A DNA stretch of 64,000 nucleotides, taken from the NCBI GenBank assembly GCA_902363535.1, contig CABJAE010000005.1:91660-155659 (forward strand). Reading direction: 5' to 3'. Positions 41,532-52,044 of the stretch are shown piece by piece. The position numbers and the translations under genes were made by a program. Within the stretch, counting starts at the first letter, position 1; every line of letters begins with the position of its first letter. The stretch is from Peptoniphilaceae bacterium (GTDB taxonomy: Bacteria > Bacillota > Clostridia > Tissierellales > Peptoniphilaceae). The notes under the pieces were generated by a model. It worked only from the letters and a program-made list of their open reading frames with translations. It did no database searches and was not told where the DNA came from.

Positions 41532-43202
41532 ATGAAAAAACTACTTATATTGCTATTGGTTCTTGCCGGCGTATTATTTGGCGGTTACACCGTTTTAAAT
41601 AAAGCGGGCGGCAACAATCAATACTCTGAAACGTACAAAACCTTCCACATTATCTACGAAGATCAACTTGTGCCGGCAAAATATGCCATGCGCGAAGACG
41701 GTCAGTACTACATGTCCCTCGAAGGCGTGCAAAAATACCTGGACGACTCGGCGCACTACGATGAAGCAAAGGCTGCCGTCGTCTTCAACAACAAGAGCGG
41801 CGAAAAAGTCTTGCCTTTAGACAGCAAGGAAGCCACGGTGAACGGTGGTAAAATCGGTTTAAGAGATCCCCTCGTTAAAAAGGACGATCAAATCTTTATT
41901 CCGGTGGAAGCCTTCGTTCACGATTATCCCATTGCCATGAATTACGAAAAGGACAAAAATGTCCTGGTCATGGACAATCGCATGAAAAAACACGCCGCAG
42001 GTACACTGGCCGGCGACGGCGTGAATTTACGTGAATCCGACACCACGGATTCGCCCATTGTCGCCACCTTAAAAGCCGATGCCAAGCTTTGGGTTTACGG
42101 CAAAAAAGGCGATTGGTATCGCGTCAGAGAGCAAGACGGCTACCTTGGGTGGATACGCGAAGATAATTTGCAGGTTGAAACCCTGGACGGCGGCGAGTAC
42201 ACGGCGGACAGCGGCCTCGTGCAGCAATCGGCCGTTAAAAAGCCTCTGAATATTACCTACGACTACACCTATGCCCAAGTGAAGGACGAAGTCATTGCGG
42301 GCATCAAGAAAATCGACGGTTTGGACGTGGTGATTCCCACGTGGTTTTCCGTGGAAAATGCCCAAGGAGACATTCGTGACCGCGGAGATATACGCTACGT
42401 CGAAAATTACGCAAAATTAGGCGTGGCCACCTGGGCCTATCTGGACAACAGTTTCGATCCCGAGCTGACCCATCAATTCCTGCAAAATGAAGAGGCGCGG
42501 AAAAGGGCTGTATCCACCTACGTGAATTTTGCCAAAGCCTACGGCATGAAGGGCATTAATATCGACTTTGAAAACACCAAAGTGGAAGATCGCGATGCCT
42601 TAACGACCTTTGTCAGAGAAGTGGCCGAAGAGGCCCGGGCGGCAGACCTGTTAGTTTCCGTCTGCGTCACGCCGCAGATTTCTAAAAATGTGGAAAATGA
42701 GCTTTACGACCGCAAGGCCTTGGCCGAAATCTGCGACTATGTGGTCTTAATGGCCTACGACCAACACTGGGGAAGCTCCGAAAAAGCCGGATCCGTCGCC
42801 GAATACAAATGGGTGGAAGGCAATATCAACCTCAGCCTAAAAGATATTCCGCCGGAAAAATTCATTCTTTCCGTGCCCTTCTATGCCCGTTTGTGGAAAG
42901 AAGGAGACAAGGGGCTTACATCCAGTGCTGTGGGCATGAAAACCACAGCCGATTACGTCACGGCCCATGGTTTAAATCCTACGTGGGACGATGAAGCGAA
43001 GCAGTACACCATCGAGCAAAGCGTGAACGGAAAGAGCGAAAAGATTTGGATCGAAAACGCGGAATCCGTCAGCTGGAAGGTGTCTTTGATGCGCAAATAC
43101 AATTTGGCGGGGATTTCTTCCTGGCGTCTCGGATTCGAGACACCGGATGTGTGGGGTGCCATGGCGGATCAATTCAGTAAATACCGCTATCCCTATCAAT
43201 AG
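41532..43202 (+). CDS. Secreted GH18-family protein with SH3 domain
   Basis: 556 residues. An N-terminal signal peptide or anchor (KKLLILLLVLAGVLFGGYTV); a copper-amine-oxidase-like N domain (about 35-150); an SH3 domain (about 155-215, GDGVNLRESDTTDSPIVATL); and a GH18 barrel (about 235-550) with INIDFEN as the catalytic strand (the acid Glu is present) and YVVLMAYDQHW. It is related to spore wall YaaH/SleL-type glucosaminidases, yet the organism is probably non-sporulating, so a vegetative cell wall role is likely. Confidence 0.88.
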   Translation: MKKLLILLLVLAGVLFGGYTVLNKAGGNNQYSETYKTFHIIYEDQLVPAKYAMREDGQYYMSLEGVQKYLDDSAHYDEAKAAVVFNNKSGEKVLPLDSKEATVNGGKIGLRDPLVKKDDQIFIPVEAFVHDYPIAMNYEKDKNVLVMDNRMKKHAAGTLAGDGVNLRESDTTDSPIVATLKADAKLWVYGKKGDWYRVREQDGYLGWIREDNLQVETLDGGEYTADSGLVQQSAVKKPLNITYDYTYAQVKDEVIAGIKKIDGLDVVIPTWFSVENAQGDIRDRGDIRYVENYAKLGVATWAYLDNSFDPELTHQFLQNEEARKRAVSTYVNFAKAYGMKGINIDFENTKVEDRDALTTFVREVAEEARAADLLVSVCVTPQISKNVENELYDRKALAEICDYVVLMAYDQHWGSSEKAGSVAEYKWVEGNINLSLKDIPPEKFILSVPFYARLWKEGDKGLTSSAVGMKTTADYVTAHGLNPTWDDEAKQYTIEQSVNGKSEKIWIENAESVSWKVSLMRKYNLAGISSWRLGFETPDVWGAMADQFSKYRYPYQ

Positions 43203-43205
43203 AAA

Positions 43206-43233
43206 TTGCATATTTCGGAAATTTTGATATAAT
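43206..43233 (+). promoter_or_regulatory. Predicted promoter
   Basis: TTGCAT (43206-43211), 16 bases, TATAAT (43228-43233). It lies between the GH18 stop and the next gene. Confidence 0.7.
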
Positions 43234-43269
43234 GGCAGAGGAAGATGGAATAAAGACAAAGGAGTGTTC

Positions 43270-43905
43270 ATGGTACCTGAAACACATCGTATTATCGCCG
43301 GTGAGGTGCGAAATCGCATCATAGAGGATTACGGCATTATTTTAGATGAATCGAAAATGTTGCGCGGATCCATTGCACCGGATGTGTATCCCAAGTATAA
43401 ATTTATTCCCCATTATTATGATGAAAGCATCGATTACGTCGTCGAAAAAATCGTAGCTCTGGTTCCCTATATGTCGGAGCTCCTCAACGATACGGCCTGG
43501 AAGGATTTGTTAAACCTTCCCGTCAGCTACAAGATCGGCGTCATCAGCCACTATTTGTGCGATTACATGACCCATCCCCACGCTCGCCGCATTCGCTGCA
43601 CCTCCATGAAAGATATGAAATCCCACATGCTTTACGAAAAAGACCTAAACCGCCACGTAAGAAAACACGGCGTTGATCGGGATTGCATTTCCAATATGGA
43701 AATGGGCAGCTTCCAAGGCGACAAAGGCGATCTTCGCGTCTATGTAAAAGAACAGATCGCGGCCTTGATCGAGCTTTATAAAAAAGAAACCATCACATTT
43801 AGAAACGATGCGAATTTCGCCTATATCGTGAATGTGTTTATATCAAATGTAGTTTGCGAAGCGGCCTTAAGTTATCAAAAGGTCGGACAAGTTCAAATGG
43901 CATAA
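43270..43905 (+). CDS. Zinc-dependent phospholipase C-like protein
   Basis: 211 residues from ATG 43270 (AAAGGAGTG upstream). It begins MVPETHRIIAGEVRNRI, and SYKIGVISHYLCDYMTHPHA holds the paired His/Asp pattern (HYLxDxxxHPH) of the zinc-dependent phospholipase C fold (PF00882). No signal peptide is visible, so it may act inside the cell, unlike the secreted toxins of this fold. The substrate is unknown. The T-box leader of asnA starts right after its stop. Confidence 0.8.
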   Translation: MVPETHRIIAGEVRNRIIEDYGIILDESKMLRGSIAPDVYPKYKFIPHYYDESIDYVVEKIVALVPYMSELLNDTAWKDLLNLPVSYKIGVISHYLCDYMTHPHARRIRCTSMKDMKSHMLYEKDLNRHVRKHGVDRDCISNMEMGSFQGDKGDLRVYVKEQIAALIELYKKETITFRNDANFAYIVNVFISNVVCEAALSYQKVGQVQMA

Positions 43906-44110
43906 CCTTTGAAGAGAAGGGAAGCAGGACGGCTTATATTCAGCGAGGCATGTCGGTGAAAGATGCTTATAGGTCCCTGCGGAAAACATCTCGGAGGTTC
44001 TGCTCTCAAAAGGGCAGACGGTTTTACCCGTTATTTTGTAATAGAGTATGAAGTACTCGAACAGGTGGCATAGCGAATTTTTCGTCCGTTTGATGAAGAA
44101 TTCGCTTTTT
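43906..44110 (+). promoter_or_regulatory. T-box riboswitch (Asn specifier) of asnA
   Basis: Stem I base: GAGA (43914-43917) with TCTC (43989-43992). Distal stem I motifs: CAGCGAG (43941-43947) and GGTGAAA (43955-43961) with GCAT/ATGC pairing. Specifier loop: GAA then AAC (43985-43987), an Asn codon. T-box: AGGTGGCATAGCG (44063-44075). Terminator: GCGAATTTTTC (44073-44083) with GAAGAATTCGC (44095-44105), then five T. Uncharged tRNA-Asn would favour the antiterminator and switch on asnA. Confidence 0.85.
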
Positions 44111-44127
44111 GTATTGAAGGAGAAAAG

Positions 44128-45126
44128 ATGAGAAACAATTCTGAAGCGACAAAATTTACAATCAAAGAAACACAAATCGCCATTAAAAGTTTAAAAGATT
44201 ATTTTGAGAGAGATTTGGCGAATACATTAAATTTAACCCGCGTCTCGGCGCCTTTATTTGTGCGTCCGGAAACGGGCTTAAACGATAATTTAAGCGGCGT
44301 GGAAAAGGCCGTGTCATTCAAGCTGCGTAAGTACGACATTGATGTGGAAATTGTGCAGTCCTTGGCGAAATGGAAGCGCAACGCCCTGAAGGCCTATGGA
44401 TTTGACTATTACGAAGGTCTTTACACGGACATGAACGCCATTCGCCCCGACGAAGAGCTGGACGCCATTCATTCCATTTACGTGGACCAATGGGATTGGG
44501 AAAAAGTGATTCGCAAGGAAGATCGCACCGATGCCTATTTGCATTTTATCGTTTCGGAAATCTATTCGGTTTTTCTCCGCACGGAGACTTACATTAACAG
44601 CGTCTACCCCAATATTCTCTCGAGAAAATTGCCCTCATCCATTTACTTTATGACGGCACAGGAATTGGAGGACAAGTATCCGGATCTGAGCCCGAAGGAT
44701 CGGGAGTACGCCATTTGTCGCGAGAAAAAAGCGGTGTTTTTACAAGGCATCGGAAAAGAACTTGCAGGCGGCGCGCCCCACGACGGCCGCAGCCCGGACT
44801 ACGACGATTGGGATTTAAACGGGGACATTTTATTCTACAATCCCACGACGGATTCGGTGATCGAGCTTTCTTCCATGGGCATTCGCGTGGACGAAGAAAG
44901 CTTGATGCGCCAATTGGAAGTGGCCGGCGAAACGGATCGCCTGAAGATGAAGTACCACAAGGATCTTTTGGCCGGGGAGTTACCCTATACCGTGGGCGGC
45001 GGCATCGGCCAATCGCGAATCTGCATGTTCTTTTTGGAAAAGAAGTCCATCGCCGAGGTGCAAGCGTCCGTATGGCCTGAGGATTTTCTCCTGGAATCGA
45101 AACTTCGAGGAGAAGATGTGCTTTAA
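44128..45126 (+). CDS. asnA: Aspartate-ammonia ligase AsnA
   Basis: 332 residues. TLNLTRVSAPLFVRPETGLN, LAKWKRNALKAYGF, and the class II aminoacyl-tRNA-synthetase-like end GGGIGQSRICMFFLEK identify AsnA. It makes asparagine from aspartate, ammonia and ATP. The Asn T-box upstream fits the product. Single gene with its own leader. GAAGGAGAAAAG precedes the ATG. Confidence 0.97.
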   Translation: MRNNSEATKFTIKETQIAIKSLKDYFERDLANTLNLTRVSAPLFVRPETGLNDNLSGVEKAVSFKLRKYDIDVEIVQSLAKWKRNALKAYGFDYYEGLYTDMNAIRPDEELDAIHSIYVDQWDWEKVIRKEDRTDAYLHFIVSEIYSVFLRTETYINSVYPNILSRKLPSSIYFMTAQELEDKYPDLSPKDREYAICREKKAVFLQGIGKELAGGAPHDGRSPDYDDWDLNGDILFYNPTTDSVIELSSMGIRVDEESLMRQLEVAGETDRLKMKYHKDLLAGELPYTVGGGIGQSRICMFFLEKKSIAEVQASVWPEDFLLESKLRGEDVL

Positions 45127-45144
45127 AAGGCCGTGAATTCTCTC

Positions 45145-45168
45145 GTGCTTTATGATAAAATAAAGCAC
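45145..45168 (+). promoter_or_regulatory. Palindromic operator-like element
   Basis: GTGCTTTAT (45145-45153), six-base spacer GATAAA, ATAAAGCAC (45160-45168): a perfect inverted repeat ending 9 bases before the ribosome site of the next gene and covering a possible -10 (TAAAAT, 45156-45161). No T-run follows, so it is not a terminator. Confidence 0.55.
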
Positions 45169-45184
45169 AATAAGGAGGAAAGGC

Positions 45185-45943
45185 ATGTCCGTACAAAACG
45201 CGCAATTGAATGACAAGACGTTAAATTTCGTCGACATGAAAGCGAAGCTCACACAGAAGTTTTTGTATGGAGCGGACAGCTCGGCCATGCAGCTCCTTTT
45301 AAATTTGTATGATCTGGAAGAAAAGATCCACAATATCTTTCCTTCCTACGTCTCGATGAAAAATCTCAAGAAGGACATTTTGTCCTTTCTGCGACGCAAA
45401 GAAAATCGCGCCCTCTTTGCAAACAGCTTAACCGACGCGATTTACGACGACATCAATCGCTTTGAGCTCGTCATGTATTTGGCCGGCTACAAATGCGGTT
45501 ACAGCGCGGCATCGGAGGCCAACGAACTGGAGGTCATCGCCCTCAGGCACATCGACCTGTGCCATCTCTTTGAGCGAAAGGTGCTGTTCCACTACGATGT
45601 GGAATATGAGGATGTGCGGCGCTTCCGCAAAGAGGCCATTAATCGGCACATGTACTCCATCGGAGGCGGTGCCCCCATTCAGGAACAGGCCCGCCGGTTT
45701 TCGAAAGCGGTATTAAAGCGCAAAGTATTGACCCTAAACCACTATGTGGACCGGCAATTGCAAATGGATTTTCAAAGCCCGAAAAAGTTGTATCGCGAGT
45801 CGGACTACGTATTGACCCGGGAAGAGCTGGTCGGTTTAAATCGCAAATTAAAGAATTTTTTATACCGAGACGGACTCAGAATCTATTTGTCGGCCTACTG
45901 GTGTGGCATTAACGATTCGGTTTTAAGAAGATATCGTCCGTAA
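45185..45943 (+). CDS. Conserved-looking protein of unknown function (252 aa)
   Basis: No family recognised. The protein is almost entirely helical, basic, without signal peptide or membrane segment. Regions: 30-80 (AMQLLLNLYDLEEKIHNIFP), a Tyr/Cys section (VMYLAGYKCGYSAASEANEL), 125-170 (LCHLFERKVLFHYDVEYEDV), and a C-terminus ending CGINDSVLRRYRP. AAGGAGGAAAGGC precedes the ATG, and a perfect palindrome lies at its promoter. A terminator follows, so it is a single-gene unit. Confidence 0.7.
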   Translation: MSVQNAQLNDKTLNFVDMKAKLTQKFLYGADSSAMQLLLNLYDLEEKIHNIFPSYVSMKNLKKDILSFLRRKENRALFANSLTDAIYDDINRFELVMYLAGYKCGYSAASEANELEVIALRHIDLCHLFERKVLFHYDVEYEDVRRFRKEAINRHMYSIGGGAPIQEQARRFSKAVLKRKVLTLNHYVDRQLQMDFQSPKKLYRESDYVLTREELVGLNRKLKNFLYRDGLRIYLSAYWCGINDSVLRRYRP

Positions 45944-45946
45944 TCG

Positions 45947-45971
45947 AAGGGCTCTGAGGGGCCCTTTTTTT
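45947..45971 (+). terminator. Terminator before ruvC
   Basis: AGGGCTC-type arm (45948-45954) with GGGCCCT-type arm (45959-45965), one G-U pair, then T residues. Confidence 0.75.
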
Positions 45972-45981
45972 AAGGAGTTTT

Positions 45982-46476
45982 ATGAGAGTTTTGGGAATCG
46001 ATCCGGGCCTCGCCACCATGGGCTATGGTATTATCGACGTGGAGGGCAATCGCCTTCGTGCCGTGGAGTACGGCACCATTGAAACGGCAAGCAAGACGGA
46101 TTATCCGAAACGCCTGTATCAGCTTCACGTGGAACTGAAAAAAATCATCGAAGATACCCGCCCCGACGAGGTAGCCATGGAGGAGCTGTTTTTCAATAAG
46201 AACATTACCACGGCTATTTCCGTGGCTCAGGCCCGGGGCGTGGAAATATTGACTTGCATGGAAATGGGCCTGCCGATTTACGAATACACGCCCCTGCAGA
46301 TTAAACAGGCCGTGGTGGGCTACGGCAGGGCGGAGAAGCATCAGGTGCAGGAAATGGTGAAGATGTTTTTGCATTTAAAAGACATTCCCAAGCCCGACGA
46401 TGCCGCCGACGGGCTGGCCATCGCCATTACCCATATCCATTCGGCGAAGAGCAAAGCACATTTTGAATTGAAGTAG
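45982..46476 (+). CDS. ruvC: Holliday junction resolvase RuvC
   Basis: 164 residues. GIDPGLATMGYGI (first Asp), AMEELFFNKNITTAISVAQA (Glu), and PKPDDAADGLAIAI (paired Asp) give the RNase H-like active site. It cuts junctions made by recombination together with RuvAB, encoded right behind. AAGGAG precedes the ATG, 10 bases after a T-run. Confidence 0.96.
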   Translation: MRVLGIDPGLATMGYGIIDVEGNRLRAVEYGTIETASKTDYPKRLYQLHVELKKIIEDTRPDEVAMEELFFNKNITTAISVAQARGVEILTCMEMGLPIYEYTPLQIKQAVVGYGRAEKHQVQEMVKMFLHLKDIPKPDDAADGLAIAITHIHSAKSKAHFELK

Positions 46477-46483
46477 GTGGCAT

Positions 46484-47074
46484 ATGATCGATCGCATAGG
46501 CGGCATAATTTTAGAAAAAAAATTAGACGGCGTCGTCGTTGAAACGGGAGGATTCGGCCTTTTGGTCTATCTCCCCGGATCCGATCTCGGTAGAGTCGAC
46601 GAAGGGGATCGCGCGACGATTTACACGTATCTGCAAGTGAAAGATGACGGATTTTCCCTCTTCGGCTTTTTGGATGAGAAGGACAGGGAGTTGTTTCTTC
46701 TGTTAATCGGCGTCACCGGCGTTGGCCCGAAAGTGGCCATGGGTATTTTCGGGCGATTTTCCGCCGGCGATGTGATTTATTTTATCCAAAACGGCGACGC
46801 GAAATCATTAACGGAAGCGCCGGGTATCGGAAAGAAGACGGCGGAGCGCTTGCTCTTGGAGCTGAAAGATAAGGTAAAGGGGCTGAGCGCACAGGTACCT
46901 CACGGGGAATTTGCGCCCGCTCCCGCGCAGGGTGCAGTGCAAGAGGCCATGGACGCTCTTGAAGGGCTCGGCTACGCCACCAATGAAGCGAAGGCGGCGA
47001 TTCAAGGGATTGACAGCGACGATGTGGAAGTTTTGTTAAAGGCGGCGTTGAAGCGTCTCGCCATGAAGGGGTAA
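46484..47074 (+). CDS. ruvA: Holliday junction DNA helicase subunit RuvA
   Basis: 196 residues. The OB-fold N-terminus (MIDRIGGIILEKKLDGVVVE), double HhH domain (LLIGVTGVGPKVAMGIFGRF and LTEAPGIGKKTAERLLLELK), a flexible linker, and C-terminal domain III (AMDALEGLGYATNEAKAAI), which contacts RuvB. It binds four-way junctions. Confidence 0.96.
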   Translation: MIDRIGGIILEKKLDGVVVETGGFGLLVYLPGSDLGRVDEGDRATIYTYLQVKDDGFSLFGFLDEKDRELFLLLIGVTGVGPKVAMGIFGRFSAGDVIYFIQNGDAKSLTEAPGIGKKTAERLLLELKDKVKGLSAQVPHGEFAPAPAQGAVQEAMDALEGLGYATNEAKAAIQGIDSDDVEVLLKAALKRLAMKG

Positions 47075-47083
47075 GGAGGGCCT

Positions 47084-48094
47084 ATGGAAGAGGAACGATT
47101 AGTTTCAAAAACCGTGTTGCCTCAGGAAGAACGCCTGGAAACGGCCCTTCGTCCGAAATTTCTTTCGGAATACATCGGCCAGGACAAGGCGAAGGAAAAA
47201 CTGGAAATTTTCATCGAAGCGGCCAGGCGCCGCGACGAATCCCTGGATCACGCCCTATTGAGCGGCCCGCCGGGGCTCGGTAAGACCACCCTGGCCAATA
47301 TTATCGCCAATGAAATGCACGTGAATATGCGCGTGACCTCCGGGCCGGCCATCGAACGACCGGGGGATTTGGCCAGCATTTTGACCAATCTGGATGAAAA
47401 CGACGTGCTCTTTATCGACGAAATCCACCGCATTCCCCGCACCGTGGAGGAAATTCTCTACCCGGCCATGGAAGACTTTGCCTTGGACATTATCGTGGGC
47501 AAGGGCCCTTCGGCGAGGTCTTTGCGCCTAGACCTCAATCACTTTACATTGATCGGCGCCACCACTCGCTCCGGTCAATTGGCCTCGCCTTTAAGGGACC
47601 GCTTCGGTGTGCTCTTAAATCTCGAGCTTTACGACGCGGATAGCTTAAAGACGATTTTGCTGCGCTCGGCGGAGATTTTAAATATTCCCCTGAGCACGTC
47701 CGGCGCCATGGAAATCGCTAAAAGGAGCCGAGGCACGCCGCGCATCGCCAATCGCCTTTTGAAGCGGATTCGCGACTTTGCGGAAGTGAAGCGAAACGGA
47801 TTGATCGACGAGGATGTGGCGAAAGAAGGCCTCCGCCTCTTGGATGTCGACGCCTATGGCTTGGACGATTTGGACCGAAAAATCTTGAGGACCATGATTT
47901 TAGACTACGAGGGGCGTCCCGTGGGGATCGATACCATAGCTGCCACCATCGGCGAGGAACGCATTACCATCGAAGATGTGTACGAGCCCTATTTGCTGCA
48001 AATAAATTTCATTCAACGAACGCCTCGGGGCCGCATGGCCACGAAACGGGCCTACGATCATTTAGGCATTCCTTACAGAAAGGATGAGTCATGA
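47084..48094 (+). CDS. ruvB: Holliday junction DNA helicase subunit RuvB
   Basis: 336 residues. Walker [15 protein letters not shown] near residue 60, Walker [17 protein letters not shown], sensor [18 protein letters not shown], and the C-terminal winged helix ending [14 protein letters not shown]. It is the hexameric motor that drives branch migration. AAGGAGGGCCT precedes the ATG. Overlaps the next gene by 4 bases. Confidence 0.97.
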   Translation: MEEERLVSKTVLPQEERLETALRPKFLSEYIGQDKAKEKLEIFIEAARRRDESLDHALLSGPPGLGKTTLANIIANEMHVNMRVTSGPAIERPGDLASILTNLDENDVLFIDEIHRIPRTVEEILYPAMEDFALDIIVGKGPSARSLRLDLNHFTLIGATTRSGQLASPLRDRFGVLLNLELYDADSLKTILLRSAEILNIPLSTSGAMEIAKRSRGTPRIANRLLKRIRDFAEVKRNGLIDEDVAKEGLRLLDVDAYGLDDLDRKILRTMILDYEGRPVGIDTIAATIGEERITIEDVYEPYLLQINFIQRTPRGRMATKRAYDHLGIPYRKDES

Positions 48095-49320
48095 AAAAAA
48101 TACTTAGCTTGCTGGCCTTTGTCGCCGTACTCGTAATGGGCGCGCCGGTGTTTGCGCAATCGGAGCCCATTCACGTCAAAGTAGGCCCCACTTCCTCTTC
48201 CATTACCCTTTCCACCGATGGCAGCTTAATGAAAAACGGCAGCCCCGTGGGAAGCAGCTTTACCGCCACGGCGTCCAATGTGTCGGATGCCGATGTATTT
48301 TCTTCTACCGCCGGCTATATTTCAATCGGCGGGAAGCCTTACCGGGGAAGTGTGCGCTTTGTGAAATCGGGCGATCAGTTGAAATCGGTGAACATCGTCG
48401 ATGTGGACGATTACATTCGCGGCGTCCTGCCGAAAGAAATCGGCACCACCACGCCCATCGAAGCCTTGAAGGTGCAGGCCGTTGTCTCCAGAAGCTTTGC
48501 ATATGCCAACTGGAATAAATTTGCCAAGTACGGCTATAATTTAGACGATTCAAGCGCATCACAAGCTTATGCCGGCATGAGCGTCGAGTCGCCAATGACC
48601 GATCGGGCCGTGGCGGAGACGAAGGGCCAAATTCTTTACTACAAAGGCGAAGTGGCCAATACGATTTTCCACGCCACTAGCGGCGGCGAAACGGAAGCCA
48701 TCGAAGACGTATGGGGCGGCAATCCCTCTCCCTACTTGAAGGCCCTGAAAGACCCTTACTCACTGAATACGCGCCACGCCACTTGGGAGGCGACGCTCTC
48801 ATCCGCCGACATTTGCAGGGCTTTTCCCGCTGTGGGACAGCCCACGTCTTTGGAAGTCTCGGAGCGCTCCTCTACCGGGCGGATTAAGTTCATGGCCGTC
48901 GTCGGAACTTCGGGAAGAGAAGTCGTTACTGGCAATCAATTCCGCATGAAAATGGGACCCATTAAGGTAAAGAGCGCAAACTTCGGCACGGAATCGAAGG
49001 CCCGCGCAGCGGAAAGACCGCTGACGGTGATCACCTCGACGGGAATCAGACCCTATACAAAGGATCGAGTTATTTCCGCCACTGGCATTCGCGCAGGTAG
49101 CGCCGATTCGGTGATCCGCGCCAATGGCTTAGAGAGTGCAAGTGCACAAACGGCAACCTACAACGATGTCATGCCCATTCGAGGCTCGATTACATTAAAG
49201 GGCACGGGCTACGGCCACGGCGTGGGCCTCAGCCAATACGGCGCCATTGAAATGGCCAAGGCCGGCAAGGATTACAAAGCGATTTTGAGCTTCTACTATC
49301 CCGGTACGGAATTACGATAG
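48091..49320 (+). CDS. SpoIID/LytB-domain secreted protein
   Basis: 409 residues. Signal peptide [20 protein letters not shown] ending VFAQ. SpoIID/LytB domain: [53 protein letters not shown], and [20 protein letters not shown] near the end. A short Ser/Thr-rich insert at about 300-360 breaks the domain. Family members are peptidoglycan lytic enzymes or their activators. Sitting in the ruv-queA group, it is probably a vegetative wall enzyme. Overlaps ruvB by 4 bases. Confidence 0.88.
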   Translation: MKKILSLLAFVAVLVMGAPVFAQSEPIHVKVGPTSSSITLSTDGSLMKNGSPVGSSFTATASNVSDADVFSSTAGYISIGGKPYRGSVRFVKSGDQLKSVNIVDVDDYIRGVLPKEIGTTTPIEALKVQAVVSRSFAYANWNKFAKYGYNLDDSSASQAYAGMSVESPMTDRAVAETKGQILYYKGEVANTIFHATSGGETEAIEDVWGGNPSPYLKALKDPYSLNTRHATWEATLSSADICRAFPAVGQPTSLEVSERSSTGRIKFMAVVGTSGREVVTGNQFRMKMGPIKVKSANFGTESKARAAERPLTVITSTGIRPYTKDRVISATGIRAGSADSVIRANGLESASAQTATYNDVMPIRGSITLKGTGYGHGVGLSQYGAIEMAKAGKDYKAILSFYYPGTELR

Positions 49321-49330
49321 AAAGGACAGC

Positions 49331-51477
<2,147 letters not shown>

Positions 51478-51490
51478 ATAGGAGGTATGT

Positions 51491-51844
51491 ATGGAATTTG
51501 GAGATGGTCTTTTCCCGCTGGGAGCGATCGGTGGGGGAAATTCAATGGTCCCTACACTCATCTCTGTCGTTTTAATGATCGCCATCTTTTACTTCGGTAT
51601 TATTCGCCCGAATAAAAAGAAGGAAAAAGAAGCGGCAGAAATGATGGAGAATCTGGCCGTCGGCGACGTTATCTATACCTATGGCGGCATCGTCGGAAAG
51701 ATCGTGCAGGTGAAGGCCGATGTGATCGTCATCGAATCCACGGGCATGAAGACGCGCTTGGAAATTATGAAATGGGCGGTCAAGAATGTCTTGAAACCGT
51801 CGGGACGGAAAGCTGAAAAAGAAGAAGACGAAGAGGAAGAATAG
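51491..51844 (+). CDS. yajC: Sec translocon accessory protein YajC
   Basis: 117 residues. One membrane segment (TLISVVLMIAIFYFGIIRP), then NKKKEKEAAEMMENLAVGD and VIYTYGGIVGKIVQVKADVI, the YajC core, and a Lys/Glu-rich acidic tail. It binds the SecDF complex. ATAGGAGGTATGT precedes the ATG. Neighbours tgt and SCIFF form the usual clostridial order. Confidence 0.95.
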   Translation: MEFGDGLFPLGAIGGGNSMVPTLISVVLMIAIFYFGIIRPNKKKEKEAAEMMENLAVGDVIYTYGGIVGKIVQVKADVIVIESTGMKTRLEIMKWAVKNVLKPSGRKAEKEEDEEEE

Positions 51845-51853
51845 GAGCATTTT

Positions 51854-52000
51854 ATGAAATACATAAAAACACTGACGAAACGTTCACTGCGTAAAGGTTT
51901 AGAAAAAGCCGGTTGCGGCGAATGTCAAACCTCTTGCCAATCGGCCTGCAAGACCTCTTGTACCGTCGGCAATCAAAAGTGCGAAAATAAGGACAGATAA
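51854..52000 (+). CDS. scfA: Six-cysteine peptide SCIFF (radical-SAM-modified peptide precursor)
   Basis: 48 residues, MKYIKTLTKRSLRKGLEKAG followed by CGECQTSCQSACKTSCTVGN and KCENKDR. Six of the seven residue pairs expected of SCIFF are present, with Cys in the pattern C-x2-C-x3-C-x3-C-x3-C and one more near the end. SCIFF peptides get thioether bridges from the next gene's enzyme and are nearly universal in Clostridia. Ten bases after yajC, with TAGGAGC as ribosome site. Confidence 0.95.
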   Translation: MKYIKTLTKRSLRKGLEKAGCGECQTSCQSACKTSCTVGNQKCENKDR

Positions 52001-52026
52001 GGTTGTGGGATTCCCACACCTTTTTC
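52001..52026 (+). terminator. Attenuator-like hairpin between SCIFF and its maturase
   Basis: GGTTGTGGG and CCCACACC arms (one bulged T), loop ATT, then five T, C and four T. It starts at the base after the SCIFF stop. It could make the peptide more abundant than the enzyme. Confidence 0.75.
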
Positions 52027-52044
52027 TTTTAGAAGGGGAAATTT

